From Streptomyces sp. JHA26 (GTDB taxonomy: Bacteria; Actinomycetota; Actinomycetes; Streptomycetales; Streptomycetaceae), in NCBI RefSeq assembly GCF_002005565.1, contig NZ_BDJC01000010.1:62001-126000 (forward strand): a stretch of DNA of 64,000 bases, given 5' to 3'. Shown here piece after piece: positions 1-7,994 of the stretch. The first letter of the stretch is position 1; each line of letters opens with the position of its first letter. The notes under the pieces were generated by a model that was given only the letters and a program-made list of their open reading frames with translations, had not been told where the DNA came from and did no database searches. Both the position numbers and the translations under genes were made by a program.

Positions 1-206
1 CCCTTGCCGGTCTCCGTCAGACCCGGACCCTCGAAGAACCCGAAGAGTTTCTGCGCCCCGTGTCCGGCCATCAGCAGCCCGAAGGTCAGCCGGATGAGCA
101 GCAGTCCGATGTCGGCGGCGGCTATCGGCGGCGCACCGACGGGGGCGGACCGGGCCGCCGGTTCGGTGGACGGGGCAGGAGAATTCAGGATGAGTTTGGT
201 CAACAT
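1..206 (-). CDS. DoxX family membrane protein, 5' part only
   Basis: The reverse strand from the ATG at 206-204 reads a start, a roughly 30-residue Ala/Pro-rich leader, then IGLLLIRLTFGLLMAGHGAQKLFG, cut here at about residue 68 by the window edge; that stretch is the typical first helix of DoxX/SURF4-like proteins (G-H-G-x-Q-K-L-F-G signature). GGAG lies about 7 nt upstream of the ATG. DoxX proteins are small inner-membrane proteins often linked to redox or detoxification functions; the exact role here is unknown. It is transcribed in the same direction as the SufR-like regulator upstream of it. Confidence 0.8.
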   Translation of the reverse strand, partial: MLTKLILNSPAPSTEPAARSAPVGAPPIAAADIGLLLIRLTFGLLMAGHGAQKLFGFFEGPGLTETGK

Positions 207-381
207 GGCGATGCTCCGGTCGGAACGCCAGAACGGGTGTCTTCCCCCAGCTCGATGGGACGTCGAGCACCGGTGACGTGTGTGTCCCGCAGCAGATCGC
301 GGACGATGGCCTGCTCCTCGTGCCGCGGGCAGGGGCATACACCGGGCCGGTGGTCCGCGGGGGCGGGCGGCCGGCGCCGCG

Positions 382-1134
382 TCAGTGATCCTGGGGCATC
401 TGATCATCGCGATCGGTGTTGTTCGGGCCCAGCCGTACGCAGCACTCGTCGGGCTCCGGGGCCAGGACGGCCTGGATGCCGTTGACCTCGAGGCCGTCGA
501 GAAAGCCGCCGAGGAACGCCTGGTTCATGCCGCACACCAGGTCGGGGGCCTTCGCGGCCAGCGGATGGAACGGGCAGTTGCGCAGCCGCAGCCGGGTGGG
601 GCCTTCCCGGACGGGCTCGTAGCCGCACCGGTCCAGCAGGTGCTCGCAGGCGGTCAGCCCGCGCTCGGGACCCAGGCGCCCGGGCCGGGTCTCCTCCCGT
701 GCCTCCTCGCCCATCTGCCGGCCGCGCCGCTCGGCGCTCCGCATGGCCGCCTGCGCGGCGTTCTCGCCGGCCTCCTCGGTCAGGACCGCGTCCAGGAGAA
801 GGTCCGCGAGCAGTTCGTGACGCCGGTCGGGGATGCTGACGGTGATCTGGGCATCGGTGGGCTCATACACCTTCGGGCGCCTGCCGACCTTGCGGATCCC
901 GCCGGGCGTCTCGACCCGGGTGCGCAGCAGGCCGGCGTCGACGAGCTTGTCCAGGTGGAAGGCGGCGAGTTTGCGGGATATGCCGACGCTCGCCGCGGCC
1001 TCGTCACGGGTGACGGCGTGGCCGGCACGGCGGATGAAGGCGAACATGCGCCGCCGCGAGTCCTCACTCAGGACGCTGACGGAGTCGATGGCGCTGCCGG
1101 CCGCGTCGGTCTGTGCTGTCTGATCGGAAGCCAC
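382..1134 (-). CDS. ArsR/SufR-like winged-helix regulator with C-terminal cysteine cluster
   Basis: This 250-residue protein has an N-terminal helix-turn-helix (about residues 20-95: TRDEAAASVGISRKLAAFHL, with a wing around RKVGRRPKVYEP). The C-terminal half has cysteines spaced C-x16-C-x13-C followed by a final CC near residue 230, like the iron-sulfur ligands of SufR-type repressors. Known relatives sense iron-sulfur status or oxidative signals; sensing here is inferred only from the cysteines. It is divergent from the DUF2231 operon, and a 16-bp near-palindrome lies in the intergenic region, so it probably controls that operon and perhaps itself. The DoxX gene follows in the same direction. 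Confidence 0.8.
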   Translation of the reverse strand: MASDQTAQTDAAGSAIDSVSVLSEDSRRRMFAFIRRAGHAVTRDEAAASVGISRKLAAFHLDKLVDAGLLRTRVETPGGIRKVGRRPKVYEPTDAQITVSIPDRRHELLADLLLDAVLTEEAGENAAQAAMRSAERRGRQMGEEAREETRPGRLGPERGLTACEHLLDRCGYEPVREGPTRLRLRNCPFHPLAAKAPDLVCGMNQAFLGGFLDGLEVNGIQAVLAPEPDECCVRLGPNNTDRDDQMPQDH

Positions 1135-1199
1135 AAGACCACAGTAACTCCCACCAGCGTAGGCACAAGTGTTCCTTCCGGCTTGGTGTCCTGTATGTC

Positions 1200-1236
1200 T
1201 TGACGACCTACCTGAATAAGACCAAGAATTATTGGT
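1200..1236 (+). promoter_or_regulatory. Promoter of the DUF2231 operon with overlapping palindrome
   Basis: TTGACG (1200-1205) and AAGAAT (1224-1229) are spaced 18 bp apart. The -10 box lies inside ACCAAGAATTATTGGT (1221-1236), a palindrome with one mismatched pair. A repressor bound there would block RNA polymerase, and the divergent SufR-like gene is the obvious candidate. The box assignment is visual, not measured. Confidence 0.5.
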
Positions 1237-1259
1237 GAAACAGGAAGGGGGCTATCACG

Positions 1260-1808
1260 ATGACCGACGAGTCCCGGCTGCAGGCGAAACGCCCGGTCAG
1301 TGCCTCGCTGGCCGGCCCGTACGGCCACCCGTTCCACCCGATCCTGGTCACGGTGCCGATCGGCGCCTGGGTGACCAGCCTGGTGTTCGACATCGCCTCC
1401 CACGTGGTCGACCGGCCGGGTTTCCTGACCCAGGGATCGCAGTGGCTGATTGCGGTGGGGGTGATCGGTGCCCTGCTGGCGGCCATGGTCGGGTTCCTCG
1501 ACCTGTTCGCGATCCCGACCGGCACCCCGGCCTTCCGCACCGCCCTGGTCCACATGACGCTGAACCTGCTGGTGACCGTCGCCTACGCCGTCAACTTCCT
1601 GTGGCGCCAAGGCGCCTACACCGACGGCGGGAGCGTCGGCTGGGACAGGCTCGTCCTGTCCGCGGTCAGCATCGCCGTGCTGGGCGTGTCGGGGTTTCTC
1701 GGCGGCAAGCTGGCCTACCGCTACGGAGTCCGCGTCGCCGACGAGAACACCCAGGCCGAGGGATACACACCCGGCACCGGCGCGCGAAACGCCCGCCCCA
1801 CCGCCTGA
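1260..1808 (+). CDS. DUF2231 domain membrane protein
   Basis: This 182-residue protein contains GPYGHPFHPILVTVPIGAW near residue 18, the hallmark of DUF2231 membrane proteins. Four hydrophobic segments follow, at about residues 30-50, 65-88, 98-115 and 130-150. The family is of unknown function; some members sit with oxidoreductases or heme proteins. AGGAAGGGGG precedes the ATG at a slightly long spacing. It is the first gene of an apparent operon with the membrane protein at 1871 and folE at 2328. Confidence 0.8.
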   Translation: MTDESRLQAKRPVSASLAGPYGHPFHPILVTVPIGAWVTSLVFDIASHVVDRPGFLTQGSQWLIAVGVIGALLAAMVGFLDLFAIPTGTPAFRTALVHMTLNLLVTVAYAVNFLWRQGAYTDGGSVGWDRLVLSAVSIAVLGVSGFLGGKLAYRYGVRVADENTQAEGYTPGTGARNARPTA

Positions 1809-1870
1809 AACCGCACGATCCGCACCACGGCCGGCTGCTCCGGCCGCTCCATCACATCGCTGGGGAGTTC

Positions 1871-2326
1871 ATGATGGACATCGCCGCACTGATCACCTGG
1901 GTGATCACCGCCCTCGGCGGCTTCTACCTGCTCGGCACCTGGATCCAACGCGGCGGAATCCGCCAACAGCAAACCGGCGCCAGCCACCTTCCCGCCCCCG
2001 TGGTCTTCGGCCACTTCGCCCTGGCCGCGATCGGACTGGTGGTGTGGATCATCTATGTGGTGACCGACAAGAGCGCCCTGGCCTGGGCCTCCTTCGGCCT
2101 GCTGCTGCCGGTCGCCCTGCTGGGATTCGTGATGCTGGCCCGCTGGATCCCCGTCCACCGCGACCGCACCGCCGTCGGAGCACCGGCCGCCGCGGCGCCG
2201 GGAGCCGGCGGGACCGTTCCCGCCGAACGTCACTTCCCGATCGCGGTCGTCCTGGCCCACGGCTTGTTCGCCGTGGCCACCCTGATCCTGGTCCTGCTCA
2301 CCGCCCTCGGCATCGGAGGAAGCTGA
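1871..2326 (+). CDS. Four-helix membrane protein of unknown function
   Basis: The 151-residue product starts MMDIAALITW (two adjacent ATGs at 1871 and 1874) after GGGGAG. Hydrophobic segments lie at about residues 5-20, 43-62, 68-90 and 128-148, with an Ala/Pro/Gly-rich loop between the third and fourth. I do not recognise a domain. The stop is one nucleotide before the folE ATG, so translation is probably coupled to folE. It looks like a small integral membrane partner of the DUF2231 protein. Confidence 0.65.
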   Translation: MMDIAALITWVITALGGFYLLGTWIQRGGIRQQQTGASHLPAPVVFGHFALAAIGLVVWIIYVVTDKSALAWASFGLLLPVALLGFVMLARWIPVHRDRTAVGAPAAAAPGAGGTVPAERHFPIAVVLAHGLFAVATLILVLLTALGIGGS

Positions 2327-2327
2327 C

Positions 2328-2984
2328 ATGACCGAACACCCCCACCGCACCGCGGCCCGAATACACCCGCACGGCGAGGAGGACACGGCACCGGCGCGGC
2401 CCGCCCTGCGGGTCGTGCACGAGCTCGACGGCATCGACCTGGCCGCCGCGGAGACCGCGGCCGGCCAGTTCCTCAACGCCCTCGGCATCTCCACCGCCTC
2501 CGAGAGCCTGCGCGCGACACCGGGCCGCATGGCCCGCGCGTACGCCGAACTGCTCAGCCCGCGACCCTTCGACCTGACCACCTTCCCCAACGACGAGGGC
2601 TACGACGAACTCGTCCTGGCCCGCCGCATCCCTGTCCGCTCGGTGTGCGAGCACCACCTGCTGCCGTTCGTCGGCACCGCCCACGTCGGCTACCTGCCCG
2701 GCGCCCGCATCCTGGGCCTGTCCAAGCTCGCCCGCGTCGTAGAGCACTTCTCCTGCCGCCCCCAGGTCCAGGAACGCCTGACCAAACAGGTCGCCGACTG
2801 GCTGCAAATTCACCTCGAACCCAAAGGCGTCGGCGTGGTCATCGAGGCCGAGCACGCCTGCATGACCCTACGCGGCGTCCAGGCCACCGGCTCCACCACC
2901 ATGACCTCCACCCTGCTCGGCCTGCTGCGCTCCGACGCCCGCTCCCGCAGCGAATTCCTCGCCCTGACCGGCGCCTCCTCATAA
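2328..2984 (+). CDS. folE: GTP cyclohydrolase I
   Basis: The 218-residue protein catalyses conversion of GTP to 7,8-dihydroneopterin triphosphate, the first step of folate and pterin synthesis. The zinc ligands are visible as Cys107 and His110 (VCEHH) and Cys178 (EHACMTLRGVQ). The start of the catalytic domain (GRMARAYAELL) and SKLARVVEHFSCRPQVQERLT are also typical of the family. Streptomycetes normally have a housekeeping folE in the folate operon, so this copy, placed last in an operon with two membrane proteins and under a probable SufR-like regulator, is probably a second, condition-specific copy. That paralogy is inferred. Confidence 0.92.
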   Translation: MTEHPHRTAARIHPHGEEDTAPARPALRVVHELDGIDLAAAETAAGQFLNALGISTASESLRATPGRMARAYAELLSPRPFDLTTFPNDEGYDELVLARRIPVRSVCEHHLLPFVGTAHVGYLPGARILGLSKLARVVEHFSCRPQVQERLTKQVADWLQIHLEPKGVGVVIEAEHACMTLRGVQATGSTTMTSTLLGLLRSDARSRSEFLALTGASS

Positions 2985-3050
2985 CCGACCGCGCCGCGAT
3001 CGCCGGGCAGACGCGCCGCTGACGCCTCCGCTTCCGGGAGGCCAGGGACG

Positions 3051-3200
3051 CTCACCGCGCTCTGGCTCGGCGGGTACGTCCTGCTGCTGGCCAAGGCACG
3101 CGCCTTCTTCGAGAGGCCGGCCGTGCGCCGGGCCATGGACCGCGTCACCGGGGTCGTACTGATCGGGTTCGGGCTGAAGGTCGCCACGACTCGGCCGTGA
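3051..3200 (+). pseudogene. LysE/RhtB exporter, C-terminal remnant
   Basis: Reading 3051-3200 gives LTALWLGGYVLLLAKARAFF, then after nine residues MDRVTGVVLIGFGLKVATTR and a stop. This is the last transmembrane segment and the R-x-x-D-R-x-T-G-x-x-L-I-G-F-G-L terminus of LysE/RhtB amino-acid exporters. There is no start codon and no N-terminal three-quarters; folE ends 66 bp upstream. I read it as the stump left by a deletion or insertion that brought the folE operon next to the acetyltransferase. Confidence 0.75.
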
Positions 3201-3260
3201 CTGTCCGCGGAACCAGTGGCAGTTCCGCCCCGGAACCCCTCCCCTACAAGGAACCACGCG

Positions 3261-3965
3261 ATGATGAACGACGACGACCCGGTGCTCGACGACCCGGTGG
3301 GTCAGTCGCTCGGCGGCCGGCACGCCCCTCTCGCCCGGCGGCTCGGCCGGGCCGCCACCTACCTCACCGGCGTGACGACCTTCTCCTGCGTGCCCGCTGA
3401 TGCGGGCAGGCAGGACTGGGACGACCTCGCCGCGCTGCTCGGTCCGGACGCGTTCGCCGACATGTTCAGCTGTCCGGCTGTCCCACCGCCGACCTGGGAG
3501 CCCGTGTTCCGTCTCGAGGGCCGGCAGATGATCCGGTCCGGCGGCGACCGGACCGTTCCTCCTCGGACCGCCTCCGGCACCGCCGTGGTCGAACTGGGCG
3601 CGGACGACGTGCCCGAGATGCTCGACCTCGTCGCACGGACCGAGCCGGGCCCCTTCTGGCCACGCACCCACGAACTCGGTACCTACCTGGGCGTCCGTAT
3701 GGAGGGCACCCTGGTGGCGATGGCGGGAGAGCGGTTGCGGCCCCCGGGGTGGGCCGAGATCAGTGCCGTCTGCACCGCTCCCGAAGCACGTGGGCGAGGC
3801 CACGCCGCCCTCCTGGTCACTGCCCTCGCCGCCCGCATCGAGGCACGCGGCGAGCGCCCCTTCCTGCACGTGGCCGAGACGAACACCGGCGCGATCGCGT
3901 TGTACGAACGGCTCGGTTTCAGCACCCGCAAGCAGGTGACCTTCCGGGGCTTCCGTACGCCCTGA
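3261..3965 (+). CDS. GNAT family N-acetyltransferase (FR47-like)
   Basis: This 234-residue protein starts at ATG 3261, with AAGGA about 9 nt upstream. The C-terminal half carries the GNAT acetyl-CoA motif APEARGRGHAALLVTALAAR and ends with NTGAIALYERLGF, the usual motif B tyrosine region. The N-terminal 100 residues are less conserved, as in FR47-like proteins. The substrate cannot be told from sequence. It is monocistronic, followed by a strong inverted repeat. Confidence 0.85.
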   Translation: MMNDDDPVLDDPVGQSLGGRHAPLARRLGRAATYLTGVTTFSCVPADAGRQDWDDLAALLGPDAFADMFSCPAVPPPTWEPVFRLEGRQMIRSGGDRTVPPRTASGTAVVELGADDVPEMLDLVARTEPGPFWPRTHELGTYLGVRMEGTLVAMAGERLRPPGWAEISAVCTAPEARGRGHAALLVTALAARIEARGERPFLHVAETNTGAIALYERLGFSTRKQVTFRGFRTP

Positions 3966-4046
3966 CGGCCTGCCCAGAGCCGGTTTCCCGGCTCGCCGTC
4001 CCACCTGCGGTCGCCCGGAGCGTCGAACGAGCGTCACAGTCGACGG

Positions 4047-4103
4047 GCCGTCCCTCCCGCCCGTGGCGGAGCAAGCCGCGAGGTGGGGCCCGGGAGGGAC
4101 GGC
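4047..4103. terminator. Inverted repeat between convergent genes
   Basis: GCCGTCCCTCCCG (4047-4059) pairs perfectly with CGGGAGGGACGGC (4091-4103) across a 31-nt loop. It lies between the convergent stops at 3965 and 4105 and so could end transcripts from both sides, although the long loop and lack of a T-run make it an atypical intrinsic terminator. Confidence 0.55.
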
Positions 4104-4104
4104 G

Positions 4105-5118
4105 TCACGAGCGCGCGACAGCCCTGCCGGGGCGGCTCGCGGACTGCGTTTCCGTGTCCCTCCCGGCACCCACGGGCTTGACGGCGCGGGCGATCACCGT
4201 GGTCTCCACGCTGCTGATGCCCAGTGGCCCGAGAACGTCCACGGTGAACTCGTACAGGGCCTGGTGATCGCGGCAGTACAGAGCGGCGACGAGGTTGCAC
4301 GCACCCGTGGTCGCGGCAACCGCGTGGGTGAGCGGATGGGCGGCCAGGGCCTCACCCGCCTCCCGCAACCGCCCGGGCGGCACCTGCATCCACAGATTGG
4401 CGTCGACCGCCAGGCCCAGCAGGCCGGGGCGGACCCGAACCAGGGTGCGCAGATGTCCCGCGGCCGCCAGCCTGCGCAGCCGACGCCGGACGGTCGTCTC
4501 CGGGACCTGCGCCAGGTGCCCCAGCTCGGCGAAGCTCAGCCGGGCGTTCTTGTCCAGGACGGTAAGCAGACGGCGGTCCACGTCGTCGTGTGCGGAGACC
4601 ACCGGCTCAGCGGGCTCGGCCCGCTGCGGTGCGGCCAGTGCGGCCGTCTCCTCGGGGGTGAGGACGTCGGCGCGCCAGTGCTGTGCGTCGGCGAAGAGAC
4701 GCAGGACGGTGTGGGCCGACACGGACGTGATCGCCGCCGTGGCAGGGACCTGACGGTACAGAAGGTGGTCGCGGTCGGCGTCGTCGCCGAGGAGCAGCAC
4801 GCTCAGTTCCTCACCGCCGGTGAGGAGGTCCACCGAGAGGACGTCCGGTCGCAGCGCGAACGCCTCGGCGACCGTCTCCGCCTTGCCGCGTGTCACCCTC
4901 ACCCGCAGCGCTGTGGCCCCCACGACCTCTTGGGCGGGGGGCAGGCGTACGACGGAGACGGCTCCCGCGTCCTGCATGCGCGCGAGCCTGCGGGACACCG
5001 TGCGCGCGGAGACCCCCAGCACCCTGGCCACGCGAGCGGCCTCCGCCCGGCCGTCCACCTGCAGAGCGCCGACGATACGCCGGTCCAGGCGGTCGAAGGT
5101 GATGACGCTATCCGCCAC
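4105..5118 (-). CDS. Lrp/AsnC family regulator with two HTH modules
   Basis: The 337-residue product starts at GTG 5118, with GGGAG about 9 nt upstream; an open frame continues to 5178 without a good ribosome site. Two Lrp-type helix-turn-helix units occur, one near residues 5-50 (LDRRIVGALQVDGRAEAARVARVLGVSARTV, abbreviated in family terms as D-x-x-I-x-x-L) and a second near residues 185-230 (DRRLLTVLDKNARLSFAELG). Each is followed by an effector-type alpha/beta segment. This tandem arrangement is known in actinobacteria. Ligand and targets are unknown. It is divergent from the phosphatase-like gene at 5255, which is a candidate target. Confidence 0.8.
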   Translation of the reverse strand: MADSVITFDRLDRRIVGALQVDGRAEAARVARVLGVSARTVSRRLARMQDAGAVSVVRLPPAQEVVGATALRVRVTRGKAETVAEAFALRPDVLSVDLLTGGEELSVLLLGDDADRDHLLYRQVPATAAITSVSAHTVLRLFADAQHWRADVLTPEETAALAAPQRAEPAEPVVSAHDDVDRRLLTVLDKNARLSFAELGHLAQVPETTVRRRLRRLAAAGHLRTLVRVRPGLLGLAVDANLWMQVPPGRLREAGEALAAHPLTHAVAATTGACNLVAALYCRDHQALYEFTVDVLGPLGISSVETTVIARAVKPVGAGRDTETQSASRPGRAVARS

Positions 5119-5254
5119 TGTCGCGAACTCCCTGACCGATCCCCGCCACTTCCCTCGTTCCGGGAAGGCCCCCAGCACCGCTCACGGTACCTGTGTACAG
5201 GCGATCGCGGCGCAGACGGCTGCCGACCGCAGACGACGAGGAGGAGTGCGTACG

Positions 5255-6055
5255 GTGACGGAGAGCTACGGGGAGCTGCTGCCGCAGCTGGTCGAGGTCG
5301 TGCGGGAGGTCGGCGTGCTCGCCGCGTCCGCGCACCGCACCCAGCCGAGCGGCAGCACGAACACCGGCGAGATGATGACGGCGTTCGCGGCCGTGGACGG
5401 GCCCACGAGCAGGCTGCTGCGCGAGCGGACGTACGAGTTGCGCCCGGGTGCGCGCTGGTCGAGGGACGAGGTCGGCACCGGTGTGGGCGACACCGGGGAG
5501 TGGTGGGTGTGCGACGCCGTCGACGGGGCCGTGCACTTCCTGCAGGGGCTTCCCTACTGGGGCGTGACGTCGACGCTCGTCAGTGACGGAAAGCCGGTGG
5601 TGGCCGTGGTCTGGGCACCACAGCTGGACCTGCTGTACACCGCGGTGAGGGGTGGCGGCGCCCACCTCAACGGCATGCCGATCGCCCCCTCCCGCAAGGA
5701 TCTCGCGTCCGCGCTGGCCACCACGAGTCAGCCGCCGTGGAACATCGAACCCGAACGGGCCGGGCGCTCCCTGACGGCGATGCTGCGCCGCACCCTCGCG
5801 GTCCGCAATCTCGGCCCGACGTCGCTGCAGGTCGCCCAGGTCGGCTCGGGGCACGTCGACGTCTTCTGGGAGTTCGGACAGGACGCCTCCAACCTGCTCC
5901 CCGGCGCCCTCGTCGCGGCCGAGGCAGGCGCCCTCGTCACCGACGCGGCGGGGGGCGACTGGACTCCGGCGGCGACGAGCTTCGTGGCCGCGGCTCCGAG
6001 TCTGCACGGCCAGGTTCTCGACGTACTCGGCCGAAGTGCCGTCGTCGCCCGGTGA
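5255..6055 (+). CDS. Inositol monophosphatase family protein
   Basis: The 266-residue protein shows the metal-site signature in the form W-V-C-D-A-V-D-G-A (usual W-x-x-D-P-x-D-G-T) and the C-terminal motif WEFGQDASNLLPGALVAAEA (usual W-D-x-A-A-G-x-x-x-x-x-E-A-G). The replacement of the Pro, the Thr and the WD tryptophan suggests divergence from true inositol monophosphatases, so the substrate is open. GAGGAG lies about 10 nt before the GTG at 5255; a GTG at 5245 is an alternative. It is divergent from the Lrp regulator. Confidence 0.75.
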   Translation: MTESYGELLPQLVEVVREVGVLAASAHRTQPSGSTNTGEMMTAFAAVDGPTSRLLRERTYELRPGARWSRDEVGTGVGDTGEWWVCDAVDGAVHFLQGLPYWGVTSTLVSDGKPVVAVVWAPQLDLLYTAVRGGGAHLNGMPIAPSRKDLASALATTSQPPWNIEPERAGRSLTAMLRRTLAVRNLGPTSLQVAQVGSGHVDVFWEFGQDASNLLPGALVAAEAGALVTDAAGGDWTPAATSFVAAAPSLHGQVLDVLGRSAVVAR

Positions 6056-6174
6056 CGGCGGGCGACCGGCGCCGTCCACCTCGCCGCGCACGCCATGAGG
6101 CAGTCCAGCCCGATCACACCACCACTTCGGCCCGGCCGCCCCTGGCAGGGCCTCCGCACAACGGGGAGTTGCTC

Positions 6175-7026
6175 ATGCGACACATCAACCGGCACATCCT
6201 GCGCATCGCCATCACCGCGGGCGTCCTCACGGTCGGGCTGGTGACCACAGCCTGTGAGCCGGGGGACTCGGCGGCATCGTCGTCCACGTCCGCCGGTACG
6301 CCGCGCGGTGCCTCGGGGGACGGCGGGACCCGCACCCTGACGGGCGTCTTGAAGTACCTGGCACCTGGAAGGCTCACTGTCACGCCGCCCGGCGGAGACG
6401 AGACGGCGTTCTGGCTCGCCCAGGACACGATGATCCTCGGCGGCGGGCAGATCTGCGGCGAGGACAGCCAGAGCACGTACGACTGCACCGAGGAGGAGGC
6501 GGAAGCCGCCGCCAAGCGGGGCGACGTCACCGTCGACGTGACCATGAAGGGCGGGTACGCCTCTCGTGTGGCCGAGCACAAGGCCGGCGAGGGGGGCGGA
6601 ACGGATTCCTCGTCCGGCGGACCGACCACGGGAAGCTCCTCCTCGGGCGGGTCGGCCTCCGGCGGTGCCTCCTCGGGCGGCACCGGTTCCGGCGGCGCGT
6701 CCTCCGGAGGATCCGGTGGCGACGGGTCCCCCACCCCCTCGCACACCGGTCCGGCCGGCCCGACCGTTGTCGAACTCAGCGGTTCCCTCAGCTACGTGGC
6801 ACCTGGGAAGTTCCTCGTGACGTCCGGCGGAGAGAGCACCGCGTTCATGGTGGCCCAGGACACGATGATCCTCGGTGGCGGCGGCATCTGCGGCGAGGAC
6901 TCCCAGACCACCTACGACTGCACCGAGGAACAGCTCGAAGCCGCCGCCAAGCGCGCAGACGTGAACGTCCAGGTCACTCTGACGCAGGGCATCGCGGACA
7001 AGGTCGCGGAGGTGAAGTCCTCGTAA
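6175..7026 (+). CDS. Lipoprotein with a duplicated cysteine-containing domain
   Basis: The 283-residue protein has a lipoprotein signal ending LVTTAC near residue 28. Two homologous domains of about 80 residues (about 55-135 and 205-283) each contain Y-x-A-P-G-x-x-x-V-T, AQDTMILGGG and CGEDSQ.TYDCTEE, and are joined by a Ser/Gly-rich linker of about 50 residues. Each copy has two cysteines that could form a disulfide. I do not recognise the domain; it resembles small secreted adhesion or binding modules tethered to the membrane. GGGGAG lies about 7 nt before the ATG. Confidence 0.75.
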   Translation: MRHINRHILRIAITAGVLTVGLVTTACEPGDSAASSSTSAGTPRGASGDGGTRTLTGVLKYLAPGRLTVTPPGGDETAFWLAQDTMILGGGQICGEDSQSTYDCTEEEAEAAAKRGDVTVDVTMKGGYASRVAEHKAGEGGGTDSSSGGPTTGSSSSGGSASGGASSGGTGSGGASSGGSGGDGSPTPSHTGPAGPTVVELSGSLSYVAPGKFLVTSGGESTAFMVAQDTMILGGGGICGEDSQTTYDCTEEQLEAAAKRADVNVQVTLTQGIADKVAEVKSS

Positions 7027-7140
7027 GAGGGCAGGCGGACCGGTCGTGGCGTGTCGGCTGCTGCGGCTCGCCCCGGAGCGGCAGCGCCGAAGGAGCTCAG
7101 TGCACCGGTGCAGGCCTCCTCGCACCGTGCGCACGTCGGG

Positions 7141-7887
7141 TCAGGCGTCCGTGCCGAAGACTCGGAGCCGGTAGACCGTTCCGTTCTCGCCGTCGTTGTA
7201 GGCCAGCAGGAAGAACGCTGAGGAGCCTTGTCGGTGCAGGGGGCTGCCGACCGGTTTCCGGTTCTGCCGGTAGCTCTTGTCCAGGGCGGGGAGCATGTCG
7301 TCCAGCCAGGCCGCGGCCTGGGACGGCTGCGACCTCGGGTGGTCCAGTTCCGCGCAGTCTTCCAGGAACTTCTCGTGGTCCGCCGCCTTCTCGCCCGCGG
7401 AGCAGACGAGTGACTCCAGGTCTCCGGACCGATCCCAGCTGATGAGGAGGGACAGTTTCTTTCCGTCTGCGCCCGTGCTGCCCGAGGAGTACCAGCCGGA
7501 GGCCTCCGTGCCCTGCTTGCCGAGGTCGTCCTTCTTCTTGTCGCTCATTTCGATGTGCCACTGTTCGGCCAGCTTGTGGAGGTAGACCGCTCCCGTGTAG
7601 CCCTTGGCGAACGGGACGCCGCGGACCGTGTCGGGGAACTTGTCGGCGGTCGCGGGCTCGGTCGGCCAGTCCGCCACGCCCGATGGCGAGGCGGTCGGCG
7701 AGGGAGACGGCGGACTGCTTTCTCCCCCTTGGCCGTCGGGCGACGCGGCTGCGTCCGTCCTGGTCGTCCCCGTGGCGTCGGTGGAGCCCGTCGGCTCACC
7801 CTGGCCAAGGGTGTCCGAACAGCCGGTCACGACCAGTGCGAGGGCGATGCCGACGGCGGTCCGGCGGATCGGGAGGAAGGCGTTCAT
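7141..7887 (-). CDS. Secreted lipoprotein of unknown function
   Basis: The 248-residue product begins MNAFLPIRRTAVGIALALVV with lipobox VVTGC, followed by a 45-residue Ser/Thr/Pro/Gly-rich linker and a globular domain of about 160 residues with two cysteines (SLVCSAG and LEDCAEL). GGAG lies 10 nt before the ATG at 7887; a TTG at 7905 is a weaker alternative. No family is recognised. It lies downstream of, and in the same direction as, the large SLT-domain gene but is separated from it by a strong hairpin, so it is probably transcribed separately. Confidence 0.65.
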   Translation of the reverse strand: MNAFLPIRRTAVGIALALVVTGCSDTLGQGEPTGSTDATGTTRTDAAASPDGQGGESSPPSPSPTASPSGVADWPTEPATADKFPDTVRGVPFAKGYTGAVYLHKLAEQWHIEMSDKKKDDLGKQGTEASGWYSSGSTGADGKKLSLLISWDRSGDLESLVCSAGEKAADHEKFLEDCAELDHPRSQPSQAAAWLDDMLPALDKSYRQNRKPVGSPLHRQGSSAFFLLAYNDGENGTVYRLRVFGTDA

Positions 7888-7940
7888 GGGGGAGGTACTC
7901 CGCAACGAGAGGGTCAGCGAGGGGCGAAGAAAAGGGAGGT

Positions 7941-7980
7941 GCGCGGTGGTACGCCCCGCACCGGGGGCGTACCACCGCGC
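7941..7980 (-). terminator. Strong hairpin after the SLT-domain gene
   Basis: GCGCGGTGGTACGCCCC (7941-7957) and GGGGCGTACCACCGCGC (7964-7980) form a perfect 17-bp stem with a 6-nt loop, starting 14 nt past the stop of the gene at 7995. No T-run follows, which is normal for streptomycete terminators. Confidence 0.75.
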
Positions 7981-7994
7981 TCAAGGACAGGGGG

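Noticed and set aside
280..1203. A 307-codon plus-strand frame over the SufR-like gene
   Set aside because: The minus strand encodes a recognisable winged helix and cysteine cluster; the plus frame shows none.
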